Below are positions 29,797 through 38,148 of a DNA stretch of 64,000 nucleotides, piece by piece (position 1 is the first letter of the stretch; each line of letters starts with the position of its first letter). This DNA is from Microbacterium phyllosphaerae (GTDB taxonomy: Bacteria; Actinomycetota; Actinomycetes; Actinomycetales; Microbacteriaceae). Location: positions 558,001-622,000 of the forward strand of contig NZ_JAGIOA010000001.1 in assembly GCF_017876435.1 (NCBI RefSeq), in the 5' to 3' direction. A model generated the notes under the pieces. The model worked only from the letters and a program-made list of their open reading frames with translations, had not been told where the DNA came from and made no database searches. A program made the position numbers and the translations under genes.

Positions 29797-30584
29797 GCGT
29801 GCACGTCGCTCTCTTCCACGTGCGCACCCGCCGTCAGGCCGCTGCCGTCGGATACCAGACGCTCCTGGACGGCCTCAACGCCTCTGCTGTCGCAGCGATC
29901 GAACGGGTGGGGTGGACGACCTCGCTGCACGCCGCCGGCGAGGCCCCCGAACCGCAGCTGAAGCGCGCCTCGCGCGAGGCGGATGTCATCGTGCTCCTCG
30001 GCGGCGACGACATCGAGCCACTGCTCTACGGCCAGTCCGACCGGCGTCCGCAGCGCACGGCGTACCAGCGTCGTGCTGACCGCACGCAGATCGCGGTCGT
30101 CATGGAGGCGGTGCGGTCGAGGCGGCCGCTGCTCGGAGTCTGTCGCGGCATGCAACTGCTGAACGTCGCCCTGGGCGGGACGCTCCACCAGCACGTCGGG
30201 GGGCACCGCGGCGCGGGAGTCGATCCCTTCGTCGCGACCGATCTGAAGGACCTCGATGCGGTGTCGCCGCGACTGCGGCACCCTCTTCTGTGCACCCACC
30301 ATCAGGCCGTCGACGAGCTCGGTCACGGCCTTCGTGCCATCGCCCGTTCACGCAACGGAGTGGTCGAAGCGGTCGAGCATGAGTCGCTTCCCTTCCTCGG
30401 TGTCCAGTGGCATCCCGAGCATCCCTCGGTCGCCTCGGACCAGTTCACCGAGCTTCTGCGGATCGTCCACCGACGGGGAGCGGCGCTGGACCCTGCCACG
30501 ACGATGGCCGCCGCAGGACCGATGGAAGTCACGCGTCCTGTTCCGTCGTCGATCGATCGACGTGCGACGGTCGTGCGGCACTGA
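29793..30584 (+). CDS. Gamma-glutamyl-gamma-aminobutyrate hydrolase family (peptidase C26) protein
   Basis: A 263-residue class I glutamine amidotransferase-fold hydrolase of the PuuD type. The nucleophile Cys is in LLGVCRGMQLLN and the His/Glu pair in QWHPEHPS. LLGGDDIEPLLYG is the oxyanion-side signature of the PuuD family. These enzymes release glutamate from gamma-glutamyl compounds such as gamma-glutamyl-GABA in putrescine breakdown. No other putrescine genes adjoin it. It is divergent from the LysR gene. Confidence 0.88.
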   Translation: MSVHVALFHVRTRRQAAAVGYQTLLDGLNASAVAAIERVGWTTSLHAAGEAPEPQLKRASREADVIVLLGGDDIEPLLYGQSDRRPQRTAYQRRADRTQIAVVMEAVRSRRPLLGVCRGMQLLNVALGGTLHQHVGGHRGAGVDPFVATDLKDLDAVSPRLRHPLLCTHHQAVDELGHGLRAIARSRNGVVEAVEHESLPFLGVQWHPEHPSVASDQFTELLRIVHRRGAALDPATTMAAAGPMEVTRPVPSSIDRRATVVRH

Positions 30585-30621
30585 CAGCGGTTCGGACGGA
30601 TGATCGCGCGTCGGCGATCCT

Positions 30622-31137
30622 TCAGATCTCCGGGCCGCGGATGATCCGCACGGGCCCGCGAACAGTGCGGATGCTCACCGGCTCGCCCTTCTGGGTGACG
30701 CGGATCTCGTCGCGGTCGGCGAGGTCGGCCGCCACTCGACGGACGTCGGGCATCAGACCGCGCCAGGACTCGCCGCCGACCGTCCGAGCGACGTCGCTGG
30801 GGCAGATCGAGGATTCGCCGCGCTTTCGGACGAGCGCCCGGATGGCGGCCGCGATGCGCTCGTCGAACCCGTCGCCCGTGCGCTCCTCCCACCACGGAGC
30901 TCCGCGCTCGCCGAGCGCGGTCTTGGCGTCGTGCACCCGACGCCGCGCATCCACCTCCGACGACTTCACCGCTCGTCGCGCCGCCATGAGCTCGTCGACC
31001 AGCTCCTGACGGAATCCGTCGGGGATCGAGGGGTCGGTGGCCCGCCAGCGCCGGCCGTCGATGACGACGTGGTGACCGTCGGCTGTGCGCACGGGATCGG
31101 CCTTCTCGCCGGATCGTGCGTCGCTGTCGGATGCCAT
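30622..31137 (-). CDS. DUF3253 domain protein
   Basis: A 171-residue protein with two parts. An N-terminal 90 residues contains VVIDGRRWRATDPSIP and a basic helix. The C-terminal half (about 90-171), with IAAAIRALVRKRGESSICPSDVARTVGGE, matches the winged-helix-like DUF3253 pattern. The function is unknown. It is a single gene convergent with the C26 hydrolase gene. Confidence 0.8.
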   Translation of the reverse strand: MASDSDARSGEKADPVRTADGHHVVIDGRRWRATDPSIPDGFRQELVDELMAARRAVKSSEVDARRRVHDAKTALGERGAPWWEERTGDGFDERIAAAIRALVRKRGESSICPSDVARTVGGESWRGLMPDVRRVAADLADRDEIRVTQKGEPVSIRTVRGPVRIIRGPEI

Positions 31138-31216
31138 GCGAGCAGTCTGTCGTGATCGCTCCGGCCGACACAGGGTCTTGACGGGCCGAGCGGATGCCTC
31201 CTCGACCCGTGAGGAC

Positions 31217-32335
31217 TCAGCCGACTGCCGTGAGCTGGTGCGGCGCGACGTTCAGCCGTTCGCAGCCCTCGGCCGTCACGACGACGATGTCCTCGATGCG
31301 GGCTCCCCACTCGCCGGCGAAGTAGATGCCGGGCTCGATGCTGAAGGCCATGCCCTCCCGCAGTACCAGGTCGTTGCCCGGGGCGATGTACGGCTCCTCG
31401 TGCACCGAGACGCCGATGCCGTGGCCGGTGCGATGCAGGAACGCCTCGCCGAGCCCGGCGTCGGTCAGAACCCGTCGCGCGGCGGCATCCACCTCTTCTG
31501 CGGTCGCACCCGGTCGTACGGCGTCCACCGCGGCCTGTTGCGCGCGCACCAGGACCGCGATCCGGTCGGCGGCGTCGGGCGCGGGAGTTCCGACCACATA
31601 CGTCCGCGTGCTGTCGGAGTTGTAGCCGCTCGGCACCGCTCCCCCGATGTCGACGACCACGACCTCGCCGTCGCCGATCACACGGTCGGAGACCTCATGG
31701 TGCGGGTCGGCGCCGTTCGGACCCGAGCCGACGATCACGAACTCGACCGTGCGATGCCCCTCGGCGACGATCGCCTCGGCGATGTCGGCGGCCACCTCGC
31801 GCTCCGTGCGGCCGGCACGCAGCCATTCGGGCACACGCCGGTGCACTGCGTCGATGGCCGCGCCCGCGCGCCGCAGCTCGGCGATCTCGTCTGCGTCCTT
31901 GATCATGCGTCCCTCGCGCAGCACGGGAGTCGCGAGCTCGATGCGCACGCCGATCCGCTCGGCGACCGGGATCACGTGCAGGGCGGGGAGTGCGTCGGAG
32001 ACGCCGACGCGGGAGACCGCGCCGACGGCGGCGACCACGAGATCGTACGGGTTCTCGCCGTCGACCCAGTCGGACACCGCGAGGCCGAGCTCGCCCACAG
32101 CGGTGCTGCGCACCTTGGCGAGCTCCATGCGCGGCACGATGACGGTGGGTGCGAGTCCCGGGCCCAGAACGAGGGCGGTGAGCCGCTCGATCGTGTCGCC
32201 CTCGACGCCGACCAGATACTGCAGGTCGGGGCCAGGGCCCACGATGATCGCGTCCAGGCCGGCAGCGGCGGCGAGAGATGAGGCGCGGTCGAGTCGGGCG
32301 GCGTACACGGAGGCGGGGAACGGCAGTGTGCTCAC
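31217..32335 (-). CDS. M24 family metallopeptidase (Xaa-Pro aminopeptidase-like)
   Basis: A 372-residue two-domain protein. The N-terminal creatinase-like domain (about 1-140) is followed by a pita-bread peptidase domain with the metal ligands in VVVDIGGAV, YNSDSTRTYV, HRTGHGIG, SIEPGIYF and ARIEDIV. It probably removes N-terminal residues preceding proline. I chose GTG 32335 because TAGCGT lies seven bases upstream (leaderless pattern); a GTG at 32344 would overlap that hexamer. Confidence 0.9.
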   Translation of the reverse strand: MSTLPFPASVYAARLDRASSLAAAAGLDAIIVGPGPDLQYLVGVEGDTIERLTALVLGPGLAPTVIVPRMELAKVRSTAVGELGLAVSDWVDGENPYDLVVAAVGAVSRVGVSDALPALHVIPVAERIGVRIELATPVLREGRMIKDADEIAELRRAGAAIDAVHRRVPEWLRAGRTEREVAADIAEAIVAEGHRTVEFVIVGSGPNGADPHHEVSDRVIGDGEVVVVDIGGAVPSGYNSDSTRTYVVGTPAPDAADRIAVLVRAQQAAVDAVRPGATAEEVDAAARRVLTDAGLGEAFLHRTGHGIGVSVHEEPYIAPGNDLVLREGMAFSIEPGIYFAGEWGARIEDIVVVTAEGCERLNVAPHQLTAVG

Positions 32336-32378
32336 GGCATCCACGCTACTGCGCGCGTTGCCGCCCGGGAACCGCTGC

Positions 32379-32828
32379 TCAGCTCACGGCGAGGCGGATG
32401 CGCTCGGTCAGCGCCTTCCGGTTCGCCGCCGTCAGGTCGAGCAGCGCATAGGCGGTCGGCCACATCGTGCCGTCGTCGAGGTTCGAGATCGGCTCGAAGC
32501 CGAACGTGCCGTAGCGCACCTTGAACTTGCTGGCGGGCTGGAAGAAGCAGAGCACCTTGCCGTCTTTGCCCCACGCCGGCATGCCGTAGTAGGTGCGCGG
32601 CATGAGCTCGGGGGCGACCTCGGTCACGAGCGCGTGCAGTGCCAGCGACAGCTCGCGATCCTTGTCGTCGGGCAGCTTGGCGATCGCCGCCTCGAGGTCG
32701 GCGACGCCCTCGGCGCGCACCTCTTCTGGGGTCTTCTTCGCACGGGAGCGGGACTTGCGCTTGTCGGCGGCAGCCTCCTTCATGGCCTCGCGTTCTTCGG
32801 CGCTGAAGTTCTTCTCGTTGTCAGCCAT
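32379..32828 (-). CDS. DUF1801 family protein
   Basis: A 149-residue protein with a highly charged N-terminal extension (about 1-45, Lys/Glu/Arg-rich) and a C-terminal DUF1801/YdhG-like domain with MPRTYYGMPAWGKDGKVLCFF. The family is small, cytoplasmic and poorly understood; some members are called iron chaperones. The ATG at 32828 has AAAGGAG upstream. Confidence 0.8.
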   Translation of the reverse strand: MADNEKNFSAEEREAMKEAAADKRKSRSRAKKTPEEVRAEGVADLEAAIAKLPDDKDRELSLALHALVTEVAPELMPRTYYGMPAWGKDGKVLCFFQPASKFKVRYGTFGFEPISNLDDGTMWPTAYALLDLTAANRKALTERIRLAVS

Positions 32829-32983
32829 GGCCGACTCCTTTCACGGGGTGATCTGCGATGGATCTCACACTACGGACGCCGCGGACCGCTGTGCTTCTCG
32901 ATTCCTGATCGATATCGGTATGTCCATCGCGGGGTGCTGACACAGAGCACGCTCTGGCACCCGCCTGACGTTAGGGTGAGGGC

Positions 32984-33406
32984 ATGGACATGCGGGTCGC
33001 GGCATACGCGGTCGTCACCGATGACGACGGACGCATACTTCTGGCGCGCTGGATCGAGGGGCGCAGAGTCGCCTGGACCATGCCCGGTGGTGGCCTGGAA
33101 CCGGGCGAGGCTCCCGAAGATGCAGTCCGTCGAGAACTCCGTGAGGAGACGGGATACACCGTCAAGGTCGGCGAGCTGCTCGGCATCCATTCCCGGGTGA
33201 TCCCGGCGAGCCAGCGGGTCAACAAGTCCGATCAGCCGCTGCACACACTTCGCATCGTCTATCGCGCGACCGTCCGCGGCGGAAAGCTGAGCTTCGAGAC
33301 GGACGGCTCCACAGACATGGCCGAGTGGTTCACTCTGAAGTCGGTGTCGGAGTTGCAGCGGGTCAAGCTGGTCGACATCGCGCTGCGGATGGCCGGCATC
33401 CTCTGA
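32984..33406 (+). CDS. NUDIX hydrolase
   Basis: A 140-residue NUDIX protein. The Nudix box runs GGGLEPGEAPEDAV then RRELREETGY (Gx5Ex7REUxEExGU), so it should hydrolyse a nucleoside diphosphate-linked substrate using Mg2+. The substrate is not predictable. TAGGGT six bases before the ATG suggests leaderless transcription. Confidence 0.93.
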   Translation: MDMRVAAYAVVTDDDGRILLARWIEGRRVAWTMPGGGLEPGEAPEDAVRRELREETGYTVKVGELLGIHSRVIPASQRVNKSDQPLHTLRIVYRATVRGGKLSFETDGSTDMAEWFTLKSVSELQRVKLVDIALRMAGIL

Positions 33407-33424
33407 CGCGAGCGCGCGGCGAAC

Positions 33425-33940
33425 TCAGTCGCGCGGCTCTTCTGGCACCGAGATGTCGGCGACGGTCGCGCCGTAGGCCGCGATCAGGTCGTCCGCGTCG
33501 ACGAACAGGCTGTAGCCGTGCGCACCCGCACCCATCGCGATGCGCTGGCCGACGATGGTCTCATCGGCGAAGACGGGCCAGTCGGTGGTGCTGCCGATCG
33601 GGACGATCGTCCCGCGCTCGTACCCCGTCGCCGCGAGGGCGAGATCGGGTTCGGGCAGACGCAGCTTGTTCACGCCGACGACCGCACGCAGCTTGGGCCA
33701 CGAGATCGACCGGCCGCCGGGAACGAGCGCGAACAGGTAGGTGTCGTCCGATCGCTTCACGACGAGCGTCTTCACGATGCCGGACGCAGGGATGCCGAGC
33801 AGCTCCGCGGCCTCGAAGAGACTCCGAGCGGCGGGCCGCTCACGGATCTCGATGTCGAGGCCGCGTGAAGCCGCGGCATCCCTCACCCGGGCATGGAGAT
33901 CACCCGGCTCGGCGGCCGGGTGATCCGAGGTCGAGGTCAC
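33425..33940 (-). CDS. YbaK/ProX-type aminoacyl-tRNA deacylase
   Basis: A 171-residue protein of the YbaK family, which hydrolyses misacylated tRNAs such as Cys-tRNA(Pro) or Ala-tRNA. The motifs ASGIVKTLVVK, LVPGGRSISWPKL and GSTTDWPVFADETI match the family. The GTG at 33940 overlaps the stop codon of the upstream membrane protein gene by four bases, so the genes are coupled. Confidence 0.88.
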   Translation of the reverse strand: MTSTSDHPAAEPGDLHARVRDAAASRGLDIEIRERPAARSLFEAAELLGIPASGIVKTLVVKRSDDTYLFALVPGGRSISWPKLRAVVGVNKLRLPEPDLALAATGYERGTIVPIGSTTDWPVFADETIVGQRIAMGAGAHGYSLFVDADDLIAAYGATVADISVPEEPRD

Positions 33941-34437
33941 GCGTCGGGAGCGGAGAGCGGGTCGTCGGCGACCCAGAGCTCGTCGTCGGCGCGCAGTGCC
34001 TGCCATGCGGCGTAGAGAACGCCCGCCGCTGCGGCGATTCCGAGGATCAGGGCGATGACCGATCCGACGCTCGGGCCCTTGGGCTCGGGCTGGGTGGCCT
34101 TCTTGACCTTCTTCACGACGCCCTCGCGCTTGGCGTTCGCGACGTCCCACGCGGTGAGCGCGGTGCCGACGACGCCGCCGACGATCGGAACGACCTTGTC
34201 ATCGACGACGTGGTGGCCGAAGCGCACCCCGCGGTCGACGACCGGTGCCACGCGACGGTTGTACGTGTCCTGCACGACAGGACCGACCTGCTCGCGGCCG
34301 AAGTGGCCGAGCTGGCGTCCGGCTTCACGTGCGACGTCGGCGGCGTGGCCGACCAGGACCTGCTGGTTCTCCCAGAGCTGGTTCGCGTCTGCCTGAAGAC
34401 GACGCAGTTCCTTCTTACGCTTGCGGCTGATGCTCAC
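33937..34437 (-). CDS. Membrane protein of unknown function
   Basis: A 166-residue protein. GTG 34437 (VSISRKRKKELRR) is preceded by AGGAG and is better than earlier starts. The N-terminal half is a charged helical region. A Gly-rich segment (VVPIVGGVVGTALTAWDVA) and a C-terminal membrane helix (VGSVIALILGIAAAAGVLYAAW) follow. No domain name can be given. Confidence 0.75.
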   Translation of the reverse strand: MSISRKRKKELRRLQADANQLWENQQVLVGHAADVAREAGRQLGHFGREQVGPVVQDTYNRRVAPVVDRGVRFGHHVVDDKVVPIVGGVVGTALTAWDVANAKREGVVKKVKKATQPEPKGPSVGSVIALILGIAAAAGVLYAAWQALRADDELWVADDPLSAPDA

Positions 34438-34582
34438 GGTGCTCTCCTGTCGATTGGAGTACGAGTACCCCATCTTGCCACGCGACCCTGGATGGGGGGA
34501 GGGAATCGCCGAACCCTTGCGCCGAGGGCGGAACAGCGGTAGTGGCGGGCCAACTCATGGGAAGCTCTGCGAGAATGAGAGC

Positions 34583-35140
34583 ATGGCTCACGCTTCTCAT
34601 GTCGCAACCCTGCACACCAACCACGGTGACATCGTCATCAACCTCTTCGGCGACCACGCTCCGAAGACGGTCAAGAACTTCGTCGGCCTGGCCGACGGCA
34701 CCCAGTCCTGGACCGACCCCGCCACCGGCAAGCCGGGCGAGGGCGCGCTCTACTCGGACGTCATCTTCCACCGCATCATCCCCAACTTCATGATCCAGGG
34801 CGGCGACCCGCTCGGACAGGGCGTCGGCGGCCCCGGCTACAACTTCGACGACGAGATCAACATGGAGCTCAACTTCAGCGAGCCCTACATCCTCGCCATG
34901 GCCAACGCCGGCCTCCGTCGCAACGCCATCACCGGCAAGGCCGAGGGCACCAACGGCTCGCAGTTCTTCATCACGACCGACCCCACCCCCTGGCTCCAGG
35001 GCAAGCACACGATCTTCGGCGAGGTCGCCGATGACGCCTCCAAGGCCGTCGTCGACGCCATCGCCGCCGTGCCGACCGCAGCGGGCGACCGCCCGATCGA
35101 GCCCGTCGTGCTGCAGTCGATCGACATCGTCGCGGCCTGA
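34583..35140 (+). CDS. ppiA: Cyclophilin-type peptidyl-prolyl cis-trans isomerase
   Basis: A 185-residue cytoplasmic cyclophilin that accelerates proline isomerisation. The active-site elements FHRIIPNFMIQGGDP, GTNGSQFFITT and the WLQGKHTIFGEV segment are present. No signal peptide. Located just upstream of rhomboid and near crgA and pknB, the usual actinobacterial order. Confidence 0.96.
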   Translation: MAHASHVATLHTNHGDIVINLFGDHAPKTVKNFVGLADGTQSWTDPATGKPGEGALYSDVIFHRIIPNFMIQGGDPLGQGVGGPGYNFDDEINMELNFSEPYILAMANAGLRRNAITGKAEGTNGSQFFITTDPTPWLQGKHTIFGEVADDASKAVVDAIAAVPTAAGDRPIEPVVLQSIDIVAA

Positions 35141-35161
35141 CGCCGACGCTGGCCGATCCGG

Positions 35162-36064
35162 ATGACGACGCCTGAGTTCGCGGACAACCGCGACAACTTC
35201 TGCTACCGGCATCCGGATCGGCAGAGCTTCGTGCTCTGCCAGCGGTGCCTGCGCACCATCTGCCCCGAGTGCCAGACCCAGGCAGCCGTCGGGGTCATCT
35301 GCCCCGAGTGCATGGCCGCAGAGCGCAAGAACCGCACCCCTGCCCAGAAGAGGGCCGAACGCCGCTGGGGCGGGCGCAACACCGCGACCACGATGGTCCG
35401 AAGCGGCAAGCCGATCGTCACCTACGCGCTCCTCGCTGTGACGTCTTTCATCGGGCTGCTTCAGCTGATCCCCGGTGTGGGTGATGCGATCACGAGCCAG
35501 CTGCTCTTCGCCGCGGGCTACCTCTACCCCTCGCTGTCGCTCTACCCGTTCGAGCCGTGGCGACTGCTCACCGCCGTCTTCGTGCACGGCGGGTTCCTCC
35601 ACCTGGCCCTCAACATGCTGGCTCTCTGGATGCTGGGGCAGACGCTCGAGCCGATGCTCGGCCGCGTGCGTTTCCTCGCCCTGTATCTGATCAGCGGACT
35701 CGGCGGGTCTGTCGCCGTCGCCGTGATCGACCCCACGACGGCCACGGTCGGCGCCTCGGGTGCGATCTTCGGCCTGATGGCCGCCCTGCTCATCATCGGT
35801 CGGCATCTCGGCGCGAACGTCACGGGCATCCTCGTGATCCTGGGCATCAACTTCGTCGTCGGCTTCGTGTTCTCTCAGAACATCGCCTGGCAGGCGCACC
35901 TCGGAGGCGTGCTGATCGGAGCGCTGGTCGCGTTCATCCTCACCCGCACGAGACGCAGAGAGCAGCGGACTCTTCAGATCGTGCTGCTGTCAGCGGTCGT
36001 TGTGGCACTGGTCCTGATCGTCGCTTTCCTGCCGCCGTTCCTGATCACGACGGTTTACTCCTGA
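35162..36064 (+). CDS. Rhomboid family intramembrane serine protease
   Basis: A 300-residue protein. The N-terminal 50 residues carry a B-box-like zinc-binding pattern (CYRHPDR, CQRCLRTICPECQ, CPECM). Six membrane helices follow, with catalytic Ser in TVGASGAIFG and His in WQAHLGG. It should cleave membrane-spanning substrates within the bilayer; the substrate is unknown. It lies 21 bases after ppiA. Confidence 0.94.
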   Translation: MTTPEFADNRDNFCYRHPDRQSFVLCQRCLRTICPECQTQAAVGVICPECMAAERKNRTPAQKRAERRWGGRNTATTMVRSGKPIVTYALLAVTSFIGLLQLIPGVGDAITSQLLFAAGYLYPSLSLYPFEPWRLLTAVFVHGGFLHLALNMLALWMLGQTLEPMLGRVRFLALYLISGLGGSVAVAVIDPTTATVGASGAIFGLMAALLIIGRHLGANVTGILVILGINFVVGFVFSQNIAWQAHLGGVLIGALVAFILTRTRRREQRTLQIVLLSAVVVALVLIVAFLPPFLITTVYS

Positions 36065-36068
36065 TCAA

Positions 36069-36148
36069 GGGTTGTTAACAGGGTTGTTGACGGGTGTGAA
36101 TAACATCTGTGTAATTCTCCCCATGTTGGGGATAACCTGTGGATAACT
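36069..36148. promoter_or_regulatory. oriC-like DnaA-box cluster in a convergent gap
   Basis: It contains a GTTAAC (36074), TGTGAATAA (36095-36103, one change from a DnaA box) and a perfect TGTGGATAA at 36138-36146. Bases 36134-36148 are identical to oriC 12331-12345. Bases 36069-36088 are the exact inverse of 28222-28241. The rhomboid and crgA genes converge here, so this is not an ordinary promoter region. Confidence 0.65.
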
Positions 36149-36168
36149 CGTCGTCAGATCCCTGACAA

Positions 36169-36209
36169 CGCAGAAGGCCCCTCTCGTCAGACGAGAGGGG
36201 CCTTCTGCG
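36169..36209. terminator. Strong bidirectional terminator between rhomboid and crgA
   Basis: A 19-base perfect stem (arm starting CGCAGAAGGCCCCTCTCGT) around a 3-base loop, in the convergent gap before the crgA stop codon. Confidence 0.92.
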
Positions 36210-36226
36210 AAGCGGAGAGGGTGGCG

Positions 36227-36466
36227 TCAGCGCCAGCGGGTCGTCATGAGGAAGCCGATCAGGGCGATCCCCAGGCCGATCGCGAGGTTCCAGTTGTCGA
36301 GTCCGGGAATCGGGAACTGCATGCCCGAGATGTAGAACACGAGGATCCAGGCCAGACCCAGCAGCATGAAGCCGACCATCACCGGCTTGAACCACACCGC
36401 ATTGGGAGCGGCGTCGCCTTCACTGCGCGGAGCTTCGGGTTCTTCGGTCTTACGGTCGCGTGCCAT
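36227..36466 (-). CDS. crgA: Cell division protein CrgA
   Basis: A 79-residue membrane protein with two helices (FKPVMVGFMLLGLAWILVFY and LAIGLGIALIGFLMTTRW), with MQFPIPGLDNWN between them; this is the CrgA family over its full length. CrgA interacts with FtsZ/FtsI and tunes septum formation in actinobacteria. TACACT six bases before the ATG suggests a leaderless transcript. Confidence 0.95.
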   Translation of the reverse strand: MARDRKTEEPEAPRSEGDAAPNAVWFKPVMVGFMLLGLAWILVFYISGMQFPIPGLDNWNLAIGLGIALIGFLMTTRWR

Positions 36467-36551
36467 TCCCACAGTGTACCCAAGAGTGTCATATCGCGCG
36501 GAAATCCAGGCTTCCCGGCGCTGATTCAGGTCGAAGCGATAAAGTCGGGGC

Positions 36552-37346
36552 ATGACTGCATCCGTCGTCTCGGGGGAGCGACGTGCACGGCCCCGTCGCC
36601 CTCGATCTCGCGCCACGTTCACGAGCGTCCTGGGTGAGCTTCTGCTCACCGCCGGCGTGCTCGTGCTGCTCTTCGTCGCCTGGCAGATGTGGATCGGCGA
36701 CATCATCATCAGTGCGCAGAAGAACGACGAGGGCGCGGCGGTGTCGCAGGAATGGGCGAGCGGTCCCACTCCCGAACTGCCGCCGGTCGTCGAGGCGGAC
36801 GACGGCACCACGACGTTCGAACCGGTGATTCCGGCCGCGCCGGCCGACACGGAGCGGCTCGGTCAGATGCACGTGCCGCGCTTCGGCGCCGACTACAACG
36901 TGGGGATCTACGGCGGCACCAGCCGTGCCCGCACGCTCGACAAGCTCGGCATCGGCGTCTACACCGACTCTAAGATGCCGGGTGAGGTGGGAAACTTCGC
37001 CATGGCGGGTCACCGCACCACCTGGGGCAAGCCGTTCAACCAGCTCGACAAGCTGCAGGTCGGCGATGCGATCGTCGTCGAGACGCCCGACGGCTGGTTC
37101 ACCTACCGCTTCCGCACGCTCGAGTACGTGAAGCCCACTCAGACCGAGGTGCTGCTCGACGTGCCGCAGATGCCCGGAGTCGAGACCGGCGAGAAGTACA
37201 TCACGCTCACCGCGTGCTCGCCTCTCTACTCGCTCGCCGAGCGCATCGTCGCCTATGGCATCTTCGAGAGCTTCCAGCCGAGGGCTGAGGGCCCGCCGCC
37301 CGCACTCACCGACCCGCCCCCGCCGCCCGCTGCGCCGTCGATCTAG
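36552..37346 (+). CDS. Class E sortase
   Basis: A 264-residue membrane-anchored transpeptidase that attaches proteins bearing LAXTG-type signals to the cell wall. A basic N-terminus and one membrane helix (about 25-52) precede the catalytic domain with His in MAGHRTTWG, Cys in TLTACSPLY and Arg in SLAERIVAYG. The tail is Pro-rich. The cohesin-like protein at 13947-14711 carries the matching signal. The ATG is preceded by TAAAGT at six bases. Confidence 0.93.
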   Translation: MTASVVSGERRARPRRPRSRATFTSVLGELLLTAGVLVLLFVAWQMWIGDIIISAQKNDEGAAVSQEWASGPTPELPPVVEADDGTTTFEPVIPAAPADTERLGQMHVPRFGADYNVGIYGGTSRARTLDKLGIGVYTDSKMPGEVGNFAMAGHRTTWGKPFNQLDKLQVGDAIVVETPDGWFTYRFRTLEYVKPTQTEVLLDVPQMPGVETGEKYITLTACSPLYSLAERIVAYGIFESFQPRAEGPPPALTDPPPPPAAPSI

Positions 37347-37366
37347 CCGAACGGAACGAGACGAAC

Positions 37367-37522
37367 ATGTACGCCGCACTCTGGCGCCTGCTGCCCGGTC
37401 CGTGGTTTCTCAAGCTCTTCATCCTGCTCGTCCTGATCGCCGCCGTGCTCTATGCGCTGTTCTGGTTCGTGTTCCCCTGGGTGAGCCCGCTGATCACACC
37501 GGGCGAGGTCGACCTCGAATGA
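37367..37522 (+). CDS. Small single-pass membrane protein
   Basis: A 51-residue protein, MYAALWRLLPGPWFLKLF followed by a hydrophobic helix and an acidic tail. It sits between sortase and the pabA-like gene, overlapping the latter by four bases. Small proteins of this kind are regularly found at this locus in actinobacteria; the function is unknown. Confidence 0.8.
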   Translation: MYAALWRLLPGPWFLKLFILLVLIAAVLYALFWFVFPWVSPLITPGEVDLE

Positions 37523-38148
37523 CCCGGGTGCTCGTGGTGGACAACCACGACAGCTTCGTGCACACCCTGGTCGGCTACCTGCGCGAGCTCGGTGCAGAGG
37601 CGTCGATGATCGAGTCGGATGCGGCCGACGCCGCCGAGCTCGACGCGCTGCTCTCAGGATTCGACGCCGTCATGCTCTCTCCGGGTCCCGGCCGACCGGA
37701 GGATGCCGGCGCGTCGCTCGACGTGGTTCGCGCCGCCTCGCGTCTGCGGATGCCGCTGCTCGGGGTCTGCCTCGGACACCAGGCGATCGCTGCGGCGTTC
37801 GGGTCACCCGTGACCGAGGCGCCCGAGCTGATGCACGGCATGGTGTCGCGCGTCGCCCATGACGGTTCGGCACTGTTCGCCGGCATCCCTTCGCCCTTCG
37901 ACGTGGGCCGCTATCACTCGCTCGCCGTCGACGAGGCCGCGCTCCCGGAGGATGTGGTGGTCACCGCCCGCACCGAGAGTGGCACGGTGATGGCGCTGGC
38001 GAACACGACGCTGCCGATCCTCGGCGTGCAGTTCCACCCCGAGAGCGTGCTCACCGAGGGCGGTCACCGTCTGCTCGCCAACTGGCTCGAGCTGTGCGGG
38101 GATGCGGACGCCGTGGCCCGCTCCGCCGATCTGCAGCCGCTGTCCTGA
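37519..38148 (+). CDS. Class I glutamine amidotransferase subunit (PabA/TrpG-like)
   Basis: A 209-residue glutaminase subunit that would supply ammonia for 4-amino-4-deoxychorismate or anthranilate synthesis. The nucleophile Cys lies in LLGVCLGHQAIA and the His-Glu pair in QFHPESVL; VMLSPGPGRPEDAG is the phosphate-side loop. No partner pabB or trpE lies nearby, so the pathway cannot be decided. It converges on pknB with no gap. Confidence 0.92.
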   Translation: MTRVLVVDNHDSFVHTLVGYLRELGAEASMIESDAADAAELDALLSGFDAVMLSPGPGRPEDAGASLDVVRAASRLRMPLLGVCLGHQAIAAAFGSPVTEAPELMHGMVSRVAHDGSALFAGIPSPFDVGRYHSLAVDEAALPEDVVVTARTESGTVMALANTTLPILGVQFHPESVLTEGGHRLLANWLELCGDADAVARSADLQPLS

